DNA of 64,000 bases, from positions 835,677 through 899,676 of the forward strand of contig NZ_VKKZ01000010.1 of assembly GCF_008271745.1 (NCBI RefSeq), written 5' to 3'. Below the pieces are notes generated by a model, which searched no databases, was not told the DNA's origin, and saw only the letters and a list, made by a program, of their open reading frames with translations. Shown in pieces: positions 8,415-17,329 of the stretch (positions within the stretch are counted from its first letter, which is position 1; every line of letters begins with the position of its first letter). A program made the position numbers and the translations under genes. This stretch comes from Rufibacter glacialis (lineage in GTDB: Bacteria; Bacteroidota; Bacteroidia; Cytophagales; Hymenobacteraceae).

Positions 8415-9363
8415 ACCGCTTGTTTCTGTTATTTCGGTTAACTACAACCAGGCAGCGGTCACTTGTGAGATGGTGGCTTCGTTGCGGAATGTGACTTATC
8501 CTCACCTGGAGGTCATAGTAGTAGACAATGCATCCCCCACAGATGATCCTTCCCTTATTAAGGAGCTTTATCCTGAGGTAAAGCTTATCAGGTCTACGGA
8601 GAATCTAGGCTTTGCCGGCGGAAACAATGTGGGCATTGCCCACGCGCAGGGCCAGTATGTTCTTTTCCTGAACAATGACACAGAGGTTGACCCTGGTTTT
8701 CTAGAACCTCTGGTGAACCAATTGGAGCAGGATGAAAAAGTAGGCATTGTATCGCCTAAGATTATCTACCACGGAACCCAGGGGCTCATCCAGTTTGCCG
8801 GTTCAAAGGGCATCAATCCCTGGACCGGTAGGAGCATCACCATAGGCCAGTTGGAGACCGATCAAGGCCAATACGATGCCACTACGAATAGTATCCTTGC
8901 AGATGGCGCCGCCATGATGGTGCCCATGCGGGTCATCAAAGAAGTAGGTCTTATGCCCGAGTTGTTCTTCCTGTATTATGAAGAGCTGGATTGGTGCGAG
9001 ATGATCAAAAGAGCGGGTTATACCTGCCAATACGTGGGGCAATCCACGGTCTACCACAAGGAGTCGGTGTCAGTGGGAAAGGCCTCTTTGTTGAAGACCT
9101 ATTATATGAACAGAAACAGGCTGCTCTTCCTCAGGAGAAACATCAGTGGCTGGCCTTTATGGACCAGCATCCTCATTTTTCTGCTGGCGGCCCTACCTAA
9201 AAAAGCCTTGGAATTTAGCCTGAGGGCAGAGTGGAAACACCTGAAGGCCTTGGGCCGCGGTCTGTGGTGGAATCTGACCCATAAGGCTACTGACGCAGGG
9301 GGTGGGGCACGGGCCCTATCGCAGAAGAGCGTGGAGAGCATTGGGTTTCCGGCCTTAAAATAG
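8407..9363 (+). CDS. Glycosyltransferase family 2 (rhamnosyltransferase-like)
   Basis: A 318-residue GT-A enzyme. It starts with PLVSVISVNYNQ, continues VVDNASPTDD and ENLGFAGGNNVGI, and carries the nucleotide-sugar/metal motif FLNNDTEVDP (about residues 97-106). The pattern matches the WcaE/rhamnosyltransferase branch of GT2. A hydrophobic segment near 255-275 may anchor it to the inner membrane. It probably adds one sugar to the lipid-linked repeat unit on the cytoplasmic face; the substrate cannot be told. It overlaps the Wzy-like gene by 8 bp. Confidence 0.88.
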   Translation: MPRPLVSVISVNYNQAAVTCEMVASLRNVTYPHLEVIVVDNASPTDDPSLIKELYPEVKLIRSTENLGFAGGNNVGIAHAQGQYVLFLNNDTEVDPGFLEPLVNQLEQDEKVGIVSPKIIYHGTQGLIQFAGSKGINPWTGRSITIGQLETDQGQYDATTNSILADGAAMMVPMRVIKEVGLMPELFFLYYEELDWCEMIKRAGYTCQYVGQSTVYHKESVSVGKASLLKTYYMNRNRLLFLRRNISGWPLWTSILIFLLAALPKKALEFSLRAEWKHLKALGRGLWWNLTHKATDAGGGARALSQKSVESIGFPALK

Positions 9364-9428
9364 AGAAAGGGAGGTAAACCATCTCCCTTGTAGTGCAGAA
9401 GCATCTGACAAGGTGCCAGTATTCATGA

Positions 9429-10652
9429 ATGCAAGAAGTTGAAAGTATGTATCTGTTAGCGTTATTGGGTGATATTGTTCTGTATACCATTGGCCTTTAT
9501 CTCCTGCTGAATTGTTGCTATTTGTTGTTCTTTTCCCTGGCGGGGCATAAAAGCATCAGGCCATTGCAGGTAACGGTGAAAAAGAACCGCCGCTTCTGTG
9601 TCTTGATTCCGGCCTACCGGGAGAATGAAGTGGTGCTGGAAACGAGCAAAGCCGCATTGAAGCACCAATACAACGGCAACTTTGAAGTGTATGTGATTGC
9701 AGATGGCTTGCTGCCGGAGACAGTGGCAACCCTAAGAGGTTCTGACGTGCAGGTCATTGAGGTAGCCTTTGAAAGAAGCACCAAAGGAAAAGCCCTTGCG
9801 GCGGCGCTTGCGCAAATCCCAGCTAACAGGTTTGACATTGCCGCCATCCTGGATGTTGACAACATCATGGGGCCTGGCTTTCTGCAGGAAGTCAACAAAG
9901 CGTTTGGCGCCGGGTACCGGGTGGTGCAGGCGCACAGGACCGCTAAGAACATGGATTCCTCTTTTGCCTTTCTAGATGCCTGTAACGAAGAAATCAACAA
10001 CCATATCTACCGGAAGGGCCATTTTGCCATAGGCATGTCCTCGGCGTTGATTGGTTCTGGCATGGCCTTCGGGTTCACTTACCTCAAAGAACTGTTGAAA
10101 GGGATTGGAGAAACGGTGGGCGAAGACAAAGAGCTTGACTTTAGAATCGTGCGCGACCAGGAAAAGATTTGTTACCTGGACCAGGTCTACGTTTTTGACG
10201 AGAAAATAGAAAATGCCAAGGTTTTCACCCAACAGAGAACCAGATGGATTGCGGCTCAGGTAGAGTTTCTTAAAAAGTATGCCGGCGAGGGAATCACCCA
10301 ACTGGTGCGGCACGGGAATGTGGAGTTCTTCAACAAGGTGGTGCAGGCTTTTCTGGTGCCAAGGGTTTTGCTCATTGGTGTTTTGGTCCTCTTTTTCCTA
10401 TCTTCCCTGATGCTGCCGTTCGGACCGCCCCCTGTCTTCTGGGCTGTCTTGTTGCTAATGCTAAGTGCCGCATTATTGATCGCCTTGCCTGCGCGCTTTT
10501 ATAAAAGCAGACAATTAGGGAAAGCCCTCTTCCAGCTTCCTTATGCCTTGTTCTGCATGGTGAAGGCCGTATTCCAAATAAAGAAGACGAAAACGTCTTT
10601 CCTGTCCACTCCCCACAAGGTAACAGCGGTATCAGCTGACGCCAACCTTTGA
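9429..10652 (+). CDS. Membrane-bound family 2 glycosyltransferase
   Basis: A 407-residue protein with an N-terminal membrane helix (about 9-35), a cytoplasmic GT-A domain and two or more C-terminal membrane helices (about 305-365). GT2 motifs include FCVLIPAYRENEVV, an acidic metal-binding motif AAILDVDNIMGP, GEDKELDFRIV and the QQRTRWIAAQ block (Q-x-x-RW) seen in processive or membrane GT2 enzymes. A second ATG at 9447 fits the family start about as well. It probably works on polysaccharide assembly at the membrane. A 29-codon ORF follows 19 bp downstream, then another membrane GT2. Confidence 0.87.
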   Translation: MQEVESMYLLALLGDIVLYTIGLYLLLNCCYLLFFSLAGHKSIRPLQVTVKKNRRFCVLIPAYRENEVVLETSKAALKHQYNGNFEVYVIADGLLPETVATLRGSDVQVIEVAFERSTKGKALAAALAQIPANRFDIAAILDVDNIMGPGFLQEVNKAFGAGYRVVQAHRTAKNMDSSFAFLDACNEEINNHIYRKGHFAIGMSSALIGSGMAFGFTYLKELLKGIGETVGEDKELDFRIVRDQEKICYLDQVYVFDEKIENAKVFTQQRTRWIAAQVEFLKKYAGEGITQLVRHGNVEFFNKVVQAFLVPRVLLIGVLVLFFLSSLMLPFGPPPVFWAVLLLMLSAALLIALPARFYKSRQLGKALFQLPYALFCMVKAVFQIKKTKTSFLSTPHKVTAVSADANL

Positions 10653-10671
10653 CCCTGTAAAGACTACCATT

Positions 10672-10761
10672 ATGCCTTTCGAGATTTTCGCTTTCCCAGC
10701 CATCGTATTCCTCATTGTCGGTTTCATTAGGGGCCTGAATACGAGCAAAAAGAACCAATAA
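10672..10761 (+). CDS. Putative 29-residue single-pass membrane miniprotein
   Basis: A short ORF begins with ATG 19 bp after one membrane glycosyltransferase and ends 22 bp before the next, filling the gap in the same direction. The product has a hydrophobic stretch (IFAFPAIVFLIVGFI) followed by a basic, polar end (RGLNTSKKNQ), the layout of a small inner-membrane protein. No family was recognised. It could be a small subunit or stabiliser of a neighbouring glycosyltransferase, or a chance ORF. Confidence 0.4.
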   Translation: MPFEIFAFPAIVFLIVGFIRGLNTSKKNQ

Positions 10762-10783
10762 CCTGTCGCCTAAACTACACCTT

Positions 10784-11971
10784 ATGGATATTGTGGAAAT
10801 AACCTTTTGGGTTGCTGTAGCCATCATCTTCTACACGTATGTGGGATATGGTTTGGTGGCTTGGGCGATGGCTAAAGTTCGTTTGTCCCGTCGTGGCAGC
10901 CCTGTGTTGGACGTTTATGAACCAGAGGTCACCCTGGTGGTGCCCGCCTACAACGAAGCTCCCATTCTGGATGAGAAGGTAGCCAATTGCCTGGCTATGG
11001 ATTATCCCGCCCAGAAGCTCCAAATCATGTTCATCACAGATGGGTCCACTGATAATGCGGCCGAAGTACTCCAAAAGTACCCCCAGGTGCTCCACCTGCA
11101 TTCCCCTTTAAGGGGAGGAAAGGCCATGGCAGAGAACAGAGCCATGCAGTACGTGAAGACCCCCTATGTGATTTTTACCGATTGCAACTCCTTTCTGAAC
11201 CAGGAGGCGGTGAGGGAACTGGTGAAACATTACCAGGACCCCGCGGTAGGAGCCGTGTCTGGGGAGAAGAAGGTCATGTCTCTGGATTCTTCTCCGGGGG
11301 CCGGCGAGGGGCTGTACTGGAAGTATGAGTCGTTCCTGAAACGCTGCGATTCGGACATCTACAGCCTGATGGGAGCCGCGGGGGAATTGGTTTCTTTTAG
11401 ATCAGCTCTCTACCAGCCCCTGGAAAAGGACACGATCCTGGATGACTTCGTTCAGTCCTTGAGGATTGTGGAGCAAGGCTACAAAGTGGTGTACGAGCCA
11501 AAGGCCTACGCTTCTGAAACCCCATCCACCTCCATTGCGGAAGAAATGAAGCGTAAAGTGAGGATTTGTGCCGGCGGCTGGCAGTCTATGGTGAGGTTGG
11601 GTTCTTTGTTGAATCCTTTCCATCAGCCGTTGGTAACGTTTCTTTACGTGTCGCACCGCGTGCTCCGGTGGAGTCTGACGCCGCTGCTGCTGGCCCTTTT
11701 GCTACCCTTGAATCTGCTGCTTGCCTGGCAGGTTGGGGGCATCTATTCCATCATATTGGCAGCACAAGTCCTTTTTTATGGCGCCTCCTGGCTTGGGTGG
11801 CAGGCAGAGCTGAGGGGCAAACGGGTAAAAGGTTTATTGATCCCTCTTTATTTCAGTATGATGAATCTGGCGGTTTTCGCCGGATTTTTCAGGTACCTCC
11901 GCAAAGCCCAGCCCGCAGCCTGGGAGAAAGCTGACAGAGCCATCATTCCTTCCACCAGTATCAGCCGATAA
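10784..11971 (+). CDS. Membrane-bound family 2 glycosyltransferase
   Basis: A 395-residue protein with one N-terminal helix (about 5-28), a GT-A domain and about three C-terminal helices (290-375). Motifs: VTLVVPAYNEAPIL, MFITDGSTDNAAEV, the acidic motif YVIFTDCNSFL in place of a plain DxD, DDFVQSLRIVEQG, and KVRICAGGWQSM, the position of Q-x-x-RW in related enzymes. It is in the same broad group as the protein at 9429. It should transfer or polymerise sugars at the inner membrane for the exopolysaccharide; the substrate is unknown. Confidence 0.87.
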   Translation: MDIVEITFWVAVAIIFYTYVGYGLVAWAMAKVRLSRRGSPVLDVYEPEVTLVVPAYNEAPILDEKVANCLAMDYPAQKLQIMFITDGSTDNAAEVLQKYPQVLHLHSPLRGGKAMAENRAMQYVKTPYVIFTDCNSFLNQEAVRELVKHYQDPAVGAVSGEKKVMSLDSSPGAGEGLYWKYESFLKRCDSDIYSLMGAAGELVSFRSALYQPLEKDTILDDFVQSLRIVEQGYKVVYEPKAYASETPSTSIAEEMKRKVRICAGGWQSMVRLGSLLNPFHQPLVTFLYVSHRVLRWSLTPLLLALLLPLNLLLAWQVGGIYSIILAAQVLFYGASWLGWQAELRGKRVKGLLIPLYFSMMNLAVFAGFFRYLRKAQPAAWEKADRAIIPSTSISR

Positions 11972-12022
11972 AAAGGCTCATCTGGTTTGTAAAGGTTTTT
12001 CTAAAACCAAACCGAAAAGAAC

Positions 12023-12667
12023 TTGAGTTTCATCCAGAAAGTAAAAAAGGATCCTCGGCTAAAAGCCTTCGCGCTTTACCTGCTGATGCCTAAAAACCAG
12101 GCGAAGCCCAGATGGTGGGTGAGGCAGTTCATGAACCCTTTTTATCATAAAAAAGGAGTAAATGCCGTGTTCCAAGGTAAATCAAGGCTAGATGTATTGC
12201 CCTTCAATTCCTTCACCGTAGGGAATGACTCTGTTATAGAGGATTATGCGGTGGTGAACAATGGAATGGGCCACGTGCATATTGGCGAAGGCTCTTTTGT
12301 GGGCCTATTTGATGTAGTCATTGGTCCGGTAACCATAGGGAACCACGTCATCATTGCGCAGCATGTGGTCATTTCTGGCTTGAACCATGGGTATGAAGAT
12401 GTACGGTTGCCTATTAAAGCCCAGCCCTGCTCCACCGCGGAGATTGTGATTGAAGATGAATGCTGGATTGGGGCAAACGCCGTGGTCACTGCAGGGGTCA
12501 GGATTGGGAAACACGCGGTGGTGGCTGCTGGCAGTGTGGTCACCAAAGATGTGCCTCCATATTCCATAGTGGGAGGCAACCCAGCGCGTGTTTTGAAAAA
12601 ATATAACCCTGAAAGTGAAAAATGGGAGAAACCTCAGCCTGTGCTGACAGCTCAAGGAATATATTGA
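12023..12667 (+). CDS. Left-handed beta-helix acyltransferase (WcaF/maltose acetyltransferase type)
   Basis: A 214-residue protein. Hexapeptide repeats occupy about residues 65-185 ([20 protein letters not shown], then [26 protein letters not shown]). The LNHGYEDV stretch and the end motif [12 protein letters not shown] are typical of acetyl-CoA-dependent sugar O-acetyltransferases. It likely acetylates a sugar of the exopolysaccharide. The longest frame uses a TTG start (12023), with no ATG until residue 22; the N-terminal 20 residues are basic and may be real. It is 51 bp after a glycosyltransferase and is followed by about 300 bp of non-coding DNA. Confidence 0.88.
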   Translation: MSFIQKVKKDPRLKAFALYLLMPKNQAKPRWWVRQFMNPFYHKKGVNAVFQGKSRLDVLPFNSFTVGNDSVIEDYAVVNNGMGHVHIGEGSFVGLFDVVIGPVTIGNHVIIAQHVVISGLNHGYEDVRLPIKAQPCSTAEIVIEDECWIGANAVVTAGVRIGKHAVVAAGSVVTKDVPPYSIVGGNPARVLKKYNPESEKWEKPQPVLTAQGIY

Positions 12668-12963
12668 ATCTGCCAGGAAGGGAGACAGGAGGGTCTTGAG
12701 ACAAGCAGGATCTTGGTTCCGAAAGGATATGGAATCAAGCTTGTCAAGCTATACCAGCCCTCCAGATTTTCCGAAAGCTAGATCAGAGCACAGAGACCGG
12801 ATTGCTCTTTAGGACATCAAAGGGCCAATTCAGCGAATGTGACCTGTAGAAAATAAACAAATTTTTATAGAAAGTTTCCTATTAAATTAAATAAATATTA
12901 GTTTTGTTTTAAATAGTAGGATTAAATTAGGAAGCCTGAGCCGGTAGTTTCTTAGGTTTTAAA
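12668..12963. other. Intergenic region, likely internal promoter
   Basis: No gene is seen. The last 120 bases are very AT-rich. A match to the Bacteroidota -7 pattern TAnnTTTG (TAGTTTTG) lies at 12899-12906, but no -33 TTG is seen at the right distance. A new transcription unit may start here. Confidence 0.35.
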
Positions 12964-13869
12964 GTGCAAGAACGAAGTTTGATTGCCAATACCTCTAATA
13001 TAATTTGGTTTATGAGACAGTTTAAGAACCCAGACTGGATAGCTGATATAAAGTTCGAGTATGAAAGCTTTGAGCAGATTCCTTCTCATGTGTTTGACAG
13101 CATCAACCAGGACTTGGACAGGGTGCAGAGCAAAGAGCCTTTGGCAAGCATTGTGATTTCTGCCTGGAACGAGGAGGTGAATATTCTTAGAACGGTGGCG
13201 AGCCTGTCCAGAATGAAAACGCAAATCCCATTTGAGATTATCGTCATCAACAATAATTCACAGGACAGAACCCAGGACACCATTGACAGATTGCATGTCA
13301 AAGGCCTTTTCCAGGAAAAACAAGGCTGTGGCTTCGCCCGCCAAATGGGCCAGGAACAAGCCGCCGGTAAATATATCCTGCTGGCTGATGCAGATTGTTA
13401 TTATCCCTCTTGCTGGGTTGATGAAATGGTGAAGGTGCTGCAGGAGCCTGGTGTGGTTTGCGTCTATGGAAGGTACTCGTTCATCAGTGAAGAAGGATTT
13501 CCAAGGTGGAAGCTTTTCCTTCTGGAAATGATGAAAGATGCGTTTGCTGAGATACGGCATATCAAACGGCCGTACTACAATTCCTTTGGCCTAAGCATGG
13601 GCTTTATCAGGGAGTATGGGTTAAAGGTTGGTTTTGTTCCTTCCAGGTGGCGGGGAGATGATGGGCAGCTTTGCCTGGGCCTGATGGAATATGGCAAGAT
13701 AAAACAGGTAAGGTCTAACAAAGCCAGAGCCTGGACGGCCCCCAGAACCCTGAAAAGAACCGGCACCTTTTCTCAAGTAGTAAAAGAGAGAATCCTGATA
13801 GAGGCGAAGCGGTTCACCGGGAACTTCAACTCCCGCATGCCAGAAAACATAAGCATGTTAGACGAATAG
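12964..13869 (+). CDS. Glycosyltransferase family 2
   Basis: A 301-residue GT-A enzyme. An N-terminal region of about 55 residues precedes LASIVISAWNEEVNI, then EIIVINNNSQDRTQD, KQGCGFARQMG and the acidic motif LLADADCYYP (about 141-146). The GTG at 12964 gives the longest form; the first ATG is at 13012 (residue 17) and may be the real start because the upstream codons are poorly conserved in character. The C-terminal end (RFTGNFNSRMPENISML) is soluble. It likely adds one residue of the exopolysaccharide repeat; donor and acceptor are unknown. Confidence 0.85.
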   Translation: MQERSLIANTSNIIWFMRQFKNPDWIADIKFEYESFEQIPSHVFDSINQDLDRVQSKEPLASIVISAWNEEVNILRTVASLSRMKTQIPFEIIVINNNSQDRTQDTIDRLHVKGLFQEKQGCGFARQMGQEQAAGKYILLADADCYYPSCWVDEMVKVLQEPGVVCVYGRYSFISEEGFPRWKLFLLEMMKDAFAEIRHIKRPYYNSFGLSMGFIREYGLKVGFVPSRWRGDDGQLCLGLMEYGKIKQVRSNKARAWTAPRTLKRTGTFSQVVKERILIEAKRFTGNFNSRMPENISMLDE

Positions 13870-13900
13870 GGTTTTGAACCCTAATGTTACCCAGGCAATT

Positions 13901-14381
13901 TTTTGACCTACCCAAGACTATGGCAGAAGCCCCAATGAATTTCCCCGACGTGACGTTGCTGGTGACCCACTACAACCGGAGCGGCTCGCTGGAGCGGCTG
14001 CTGGCGGGTTTCCGGGAGCGGGGCTGCTCCTTCGGGGAGGTGGTGGTGTCCGACGACGGGAGCCGACCCGAGCACCTGTCGGCGGTGCGGGCGCTGCAGG
14101 GGCGCTACCCGTTCCGGCTGGTGACCACGCCGCAGAACCGGGGGCTGGGGCACAACATCAACAAGGGGCAGGAGGCGGTGCGCACGCCCCTGACGCTCTA
14201 CGTGCAGGAGGACTTCGTGCCCACGGCCGCCTTCGCGCCCCATTTCCTGGACGCGCTGGAGATCATGCGCCAGGAGGGGCAGTGGGACCTGATCACCTTC
14301 TACGCCTACTCACCCTACCCTTACCTGCGGCCCTACCGCCAGGGCTTCTCGGAGAAACTCTACAAGCCCTGGTACACGAAT
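13901..14381 (+). repeat. Direct repeat, copy A: GC-rich 5' half of glycosyltransferase gene
   Basis: About 481 bp that align without gaps to 14969-15449 (offset 1068 bp), with roughly a dozen mismatches by eye. The match includes 19 bp ahead of the start codon and ends at TACACGAAT. A second near-identical block of about 50 bp follows at 14406-14456 (partner 15474-15524). Confidence 0.93.
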
Positions 14382-14726
14382 CCTTTAAAGTTCTACTACT
14401 ATGGGGACCACCCGCACCTGCGGCGCAGCGACTTCCTCCAGAAGTTCGGCCGGTATGTGGAGGGAAAGAACGTGGATGAGACAGAACTGACCATGAGCCT
14501 GTCATTTATCAAAAACCAGGGCAAAGGCTTGATCTTCAATGACTGCTTTGCCCTGTTTGACCAAATAAATACGAATACCGAACCGAGTACCGCCACCTAC
14601 CGCAAAAATTGGAGGGAGCAGCAAAATGCTTTCATTCTTTTCCTGCGCTGGGGATACTTGAAGTATAAATTCTTGCGGCTTAATTATAAGCTGCTGTTTA
14701 CAGATAAGATAGATTATAAGGTGTAG
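13920..14726 (+). CDS. GC-rich family 2-like glycosyltransferase, copy A
   Basis: A 268-residue GT-A enzyme starting MAEAPMNFPDVTLLVTHYNR, with VVVSDDGS and NRGLGHNINKG motifs and YVQEDFVP as the acidic metal-binding motif. The start is chosen because ATG 13920 matches the start of the neighbouring paralog (offset exactly 1068 bp); an in-frame ATG at 13884 would add 12 residues. The first two thirds, to PWYTN, are nearly identical to the paralog in DNA and extremely GC-rich (46 of 60 bases G+C in 13981-14040). The tail (about 155-268) is different and has ordinary composition. Function: adds one sugar, acceptor probably set by the tail. It may be of foreign origin or shaped by gene conversion. 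Confidence 0.85.
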   Translation: MAEAPMNFPDVTLLVTHYNRSGSLERLLAGFRERGCSFGEVVVSDDGSRPEHLSAVRALQGRYPFRLVTTPQNRGLGHNINKGQEAVRTPLTLYVQEDFVPTAAFAPHFLDALEIMRQEGQWDLITFYAYSPYPYLRPYRQGFSEKLYKPWYTNPLKFYYYGDHPHLRRSDFLQKFGRYVEGKNVDETELTMSLSFIKNQGKGLIFNDCFALFDQINTNTEPSTATYRKNWREQQNAFILFLRWGYLKYKFLRLNYKLLFTDKIDYKV

Positions 14727-14987
14727 GCTGCTCCCAAGATAACCCTTAGGTGAATGGAAGGTGAGATGAGGTAGAAACAAGCGTAGCCCATCTTCATCAT
14801 GCCAGGTTGTTTAGGGGGTGTTTTTTGGGTTTTGTATAAAAAACAAAGCTTGGTAAGAAGTCCGAAAGGGGAGGCCGGCTGAATTTTCAGGTTGACGGAG
14901 TTGCAAAGGAGAATATCCAAATCAAAATATTAAAGGGAAAGAAAGCAGGTAGAGGTATAATCTTCTGCTTTTGACCTACCCAAGACT
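14727..14987. other. Spacer between the two GC-rich glycosyltransferase copies
   Basis: 261 bp without a credible gene and of ordinary composition, in sharp contrast with the GC-rich cassettes on either side. Its last 19 bases (from 14969) belong to the repeated segment. Confidence 0.5.
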
Positions 14988-15449
14988 ATGGCAGAAGCCT
15001 CAATGAATTTCCCCGACGTGACGTTGCTGGTGACCCACTACAACCGGAGCGGCTCGCTGGAGCGGCTGCTGGCGGGTTTCCGGGAGCGGGGCTGCTCCTT
15101 CGGGGAGGTGGTGGTGTCCGACGACGGGAGCCGGCCCGAGCACCTGTCGGCGGTGCGGGCGCTGCAGGAACGCTACCCGTTCCGGCTGGTGACCACGCCG
15201 CAGAACCGGGGGCTGGGCCACAACATCAACAAGGGGCAGGAGGCGGTGCGCACGCCCCTGACGCTCTACGTGCAGGAGGACTTCGTGCCCACGGCCGCCT
15301 TCGCCCCCCATTTCATGGACGCGCTGGAGATCATGCGCCAGGAGGGGCAGTGGGACCTGATCACCTTCTACGCCTACTTCCCTTACCCTTACCTGCGGCC
15401 CTACCGCCAGGGCTTCTCCGAGAAACTCTACAAGCCCTGGTACACGAAT
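14969..15449 (+). repeat. Direct repeat, copy B: GC-rich 5' half of glycosyltransferase gene
   Basis: Partner of 13901-14381. One row (15061-15120) has 44 of 60 bases G+C. The identity starts before the ATG and stops sharply inside the coding region. Confidence 0.93.
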
Positions 15450-15776
15450 TATAAGAAGATCTACGCTTATACAGACCACCCGCACCTGCGGCGCAGCGAC
15501 TTCCTCCAGAAGTTCGGCCGGTATTCTGAGGGAACAAAACCAGATAAGTCAGAATACCTGATGTGCGTGGCTTTTCTGAAAAAGCACGGGAAATGCTTGT
15601 TCTATAATGACTATAAAAGTTTGTTTTTGCAAGTCAATCCAGCTGATGAACCAAGCACCGTGGAGAGGAGCAAACTGAGCCAAAGCAATAATGTTTTTAT
15701 CTCCATTATCAGAGATGTCTACCGCCAGGTGAAGTATAATTATGACTTGCATGTGGCAAAATTGAAAGAAAATTAA
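14988..15776 (+). CDS. GC-rich family 2-like glycosyltransferase, copy B
   Basis: A 262-residue paralog of the preceding enzyme. Residues 1-154 differ from copy A at only a few positions (for example E for G before RYPF, M for L in HFMDAL, F for S in YAYFPY). A second shared stretch is DHPHLRRSDFLQKFGRY. After that the proteins diverge: this one ends with SEYLMCVAFLKKHGKCLFYND and a tail lacking similarity beyond the fold. The metal motif is VQEDF. It is followed 42 bp later by the Wzx flippase. It likely uses the same donor as copy A but a different acceptor; this is inferred from the shared nucleotide-sugar half. Confidence 0.87.
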   Translation: MAEASMNFPDVTLLVTHYNRSGSLERLLAGFRERGCSFGEVVVSDDGSRPEHLSAVRALQERYPFRLVTTPQNRGLGHNINKGQEAVRTPLTLYVQEDFVPTAAFAPHFMDALEIMRQEGQWDLITFYAYFPYPYLRPYRQGFSEKLYKPWYTNYKKIYAYTDHPHLRRSDFLQKFGRYSEGTKPDKSEYLMCVAFLKKHGKCLFYNDYKSLFLQVNPADEPSTVERSKLSQSNNVFISIIRDVYRQVKYNYDLHVAKLKEN

Positions 15777-15818
15777 ATCGCTATAAAAACCAAGGTGTTT
15801 TTGCCTTAATTATTAAAA

Positions 15819-17255
15819 ATGGATAATAAACAGAAAGCCATAAATGGAGGGAAATGGGTGACAATCTCCACCGTGACAAATACTTTGTTGCAGTTTTTGC
15901 AGATTGCCATCTTAGCCCGCCTTTTAGACCCTTTGGCTTTTGGAGTGGTCAGTATCAGTACATTGATCATTAATTTTTTCAATATTTTCGCTAACCTGGG
16001 TTTCTCCAATTCCATTATCCATAAGCAGGAAAGTGATAGAAATATTCTGTCAACGTTGTATGGGTTGAATATTGGGTTAGGGATCATAATCTTTCTGCTG
16101 ATCAATGCTTGTTCCTTCCTGATTGTTGATTTCTATGACGAGCCAAGGCTATACCGGGTATTAAGGGTTTCTTCCTTTTATTTTCTTATTGTCTACGTTG
16201 GTCAGATATATTCTATTCTCCTGCAGAAGGAACTGTTGTTTAAACCAGTCGCCATTATAGAGATTTTGGCGGTTTTAGCCGGTACGTCGGTGACCATTAC
16301 CCTGGCGTATCTGGGGTTTGAAGAACTATCCTTGATCTATGGGCAATTAACCATGCAAGCGGTGAAATCGGTTTTGCAGATCATGTATGGGAAGAAGTTC
16401 TTTTTGCCAACTCTGCATTTTGACCTCAAGAAGGTAAAGGATCACTTAATGTTTGGCATATACAACGTGGGAGATGGCCTCTTCAACTTCTTCCAAAGTA
16501 ATCTGGATACCATTGCTATCGGGGGGGTGCTTGGGGTTAAAATGCTGGGATATTACACCATTGCCTACCAGTTGGCTATTTTCCCAATCACCAGGTTGAA
16601 TCCCATTGTGCTGCAGGTGGCGTATCCTGTCATTGCAAAAATGAAAACCAATACCCAGGAGTTAAAACGTTCTTACCTTAAGATATTGGATTTAGTGAGT
16701 TATGTCAACTTTCCTTTGCTGGCGGGATTGTACATCACAGCGGAAAGCATTGTGCCCCTGGTCTATGGCCCCGGATGGGAGCCCACCATTCACCTCATTA
16801 AAATCTTTGTTTTTGTAAGTGCTTTCTCCTGTTTGAGCCATCCGCTCTTCACTCTAGCCTATACCAAAGGAAAGCCAAACCTTCTTTTCTTTTTGAACCT
16901 GGCCACCCTTCTTGTAAAAATGCCCTTAGTGTATTTCCTGGGAGTCTATTATGGGGTTACGGGCGTGGCGGTCGCTTTCCTGCTTGCTACTTTCCTGAAT
17001 TTCGTGTTGAATTTCGCTATTGTTCATCACCTGATAGGGAGCTTTTTGAAGGAGTTCTTCAAGATCATCATCAAGCCAATCACTTACTGCTTTTTACTTA
17101 TTATGATGGTGTTTCTATATAAGTCCTTGATTGGGTACCAGGGATTGGTGAATACCATTGCAGAGATCACCATAGGAGGTTTGGTGTATATAGGGCTTAC
17201 ACTGTCTTTTAAGATGTCACTGCAAGAATTAAAAGCGCTTAAGAAGATGGTTTAG
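15819..17255 (+). CDS. Wzx-type polysaccharide repeat-unit flippase
   Basis: A 478-residue integral membrane protein with about 12-14 hydrophobic segments, of the polysaccharide transport family in the MOP exporter superfamily. It opens with the typical KAINGGKWVTISTVTNTLLQF and contains ILARLLDPLAFGVVSIS, the usual N-terminal family block. It moves the undecaprenyl-diphosphate-linked repeat unit across the inner membrane to the Wzy-like polymerase. ATG 15819 follows an AT-rich leader (ATTATTAAAA), the usual Bacteroidota translation context. Confidence 0.92.
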   Translation: MDNKQKAINGGKWVTISTVTNTLLQFLQIAILARLLDPLAFGVVSISTLIINFFNIFANLGFSNSIIHKQESDRNILSTLYGLNIGLGIIIFLLINACSFLIVDFYDEPRLYRVLRVSSFYFLIVYVGQIYSILLQKELLFKPVAIIEILAVLAGTSVTITLAYLGFEELSLIYGQLTMQAVKSVLQIMYGKKFFLPTLHFDLKKVKDHLMFGIYNVGDGLFNFFQSNLDTIAIGGVLGVKMLGYYTIAYQLAIFPITRLNPIVLQVAYPVIAKMKTNTQELKRSYLKILDLVSYVNFPLLAGLYITAESIVPLVYGPGWEPTIHLIKIFVFVSAFSCLSHPLFTLAYTKGKPNLLFFLNLATLLVKMPLVYFLGVYYGVTGVAVAFLLATFLNFVLNFAIVHHLIGSFLKEFFKIIIKPITYCFLLIMMVFLYKSLIGYQGLVNTIAEITIGGLVYIGLTLSFKMSLQELKALKKMV

Positions 17256-17329
17256 GCTTTTTAAAGTGCAGAGTGACTAACCCATTAATAAAGAAATAGA
17301 TAGCATATAGGAAATAATTATTTATAAGT

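Noticed and set aside
9367..9389. Hairpin AAGGGAG/CTCCCTT after the glycosyltransferase at 8407
   Set aside because: Short stem, no T-run and lies inside a same-strand gene series, so not called as a terminator.
13908..14243. Antisense ORF in the GC-rich glycosyltransferase, and its twin at 15000-15485
   Set aside because: Long antisense frames are expected in GC-rich coding DNA; the products are His/Pro/Arg-rich and unlike proteins.
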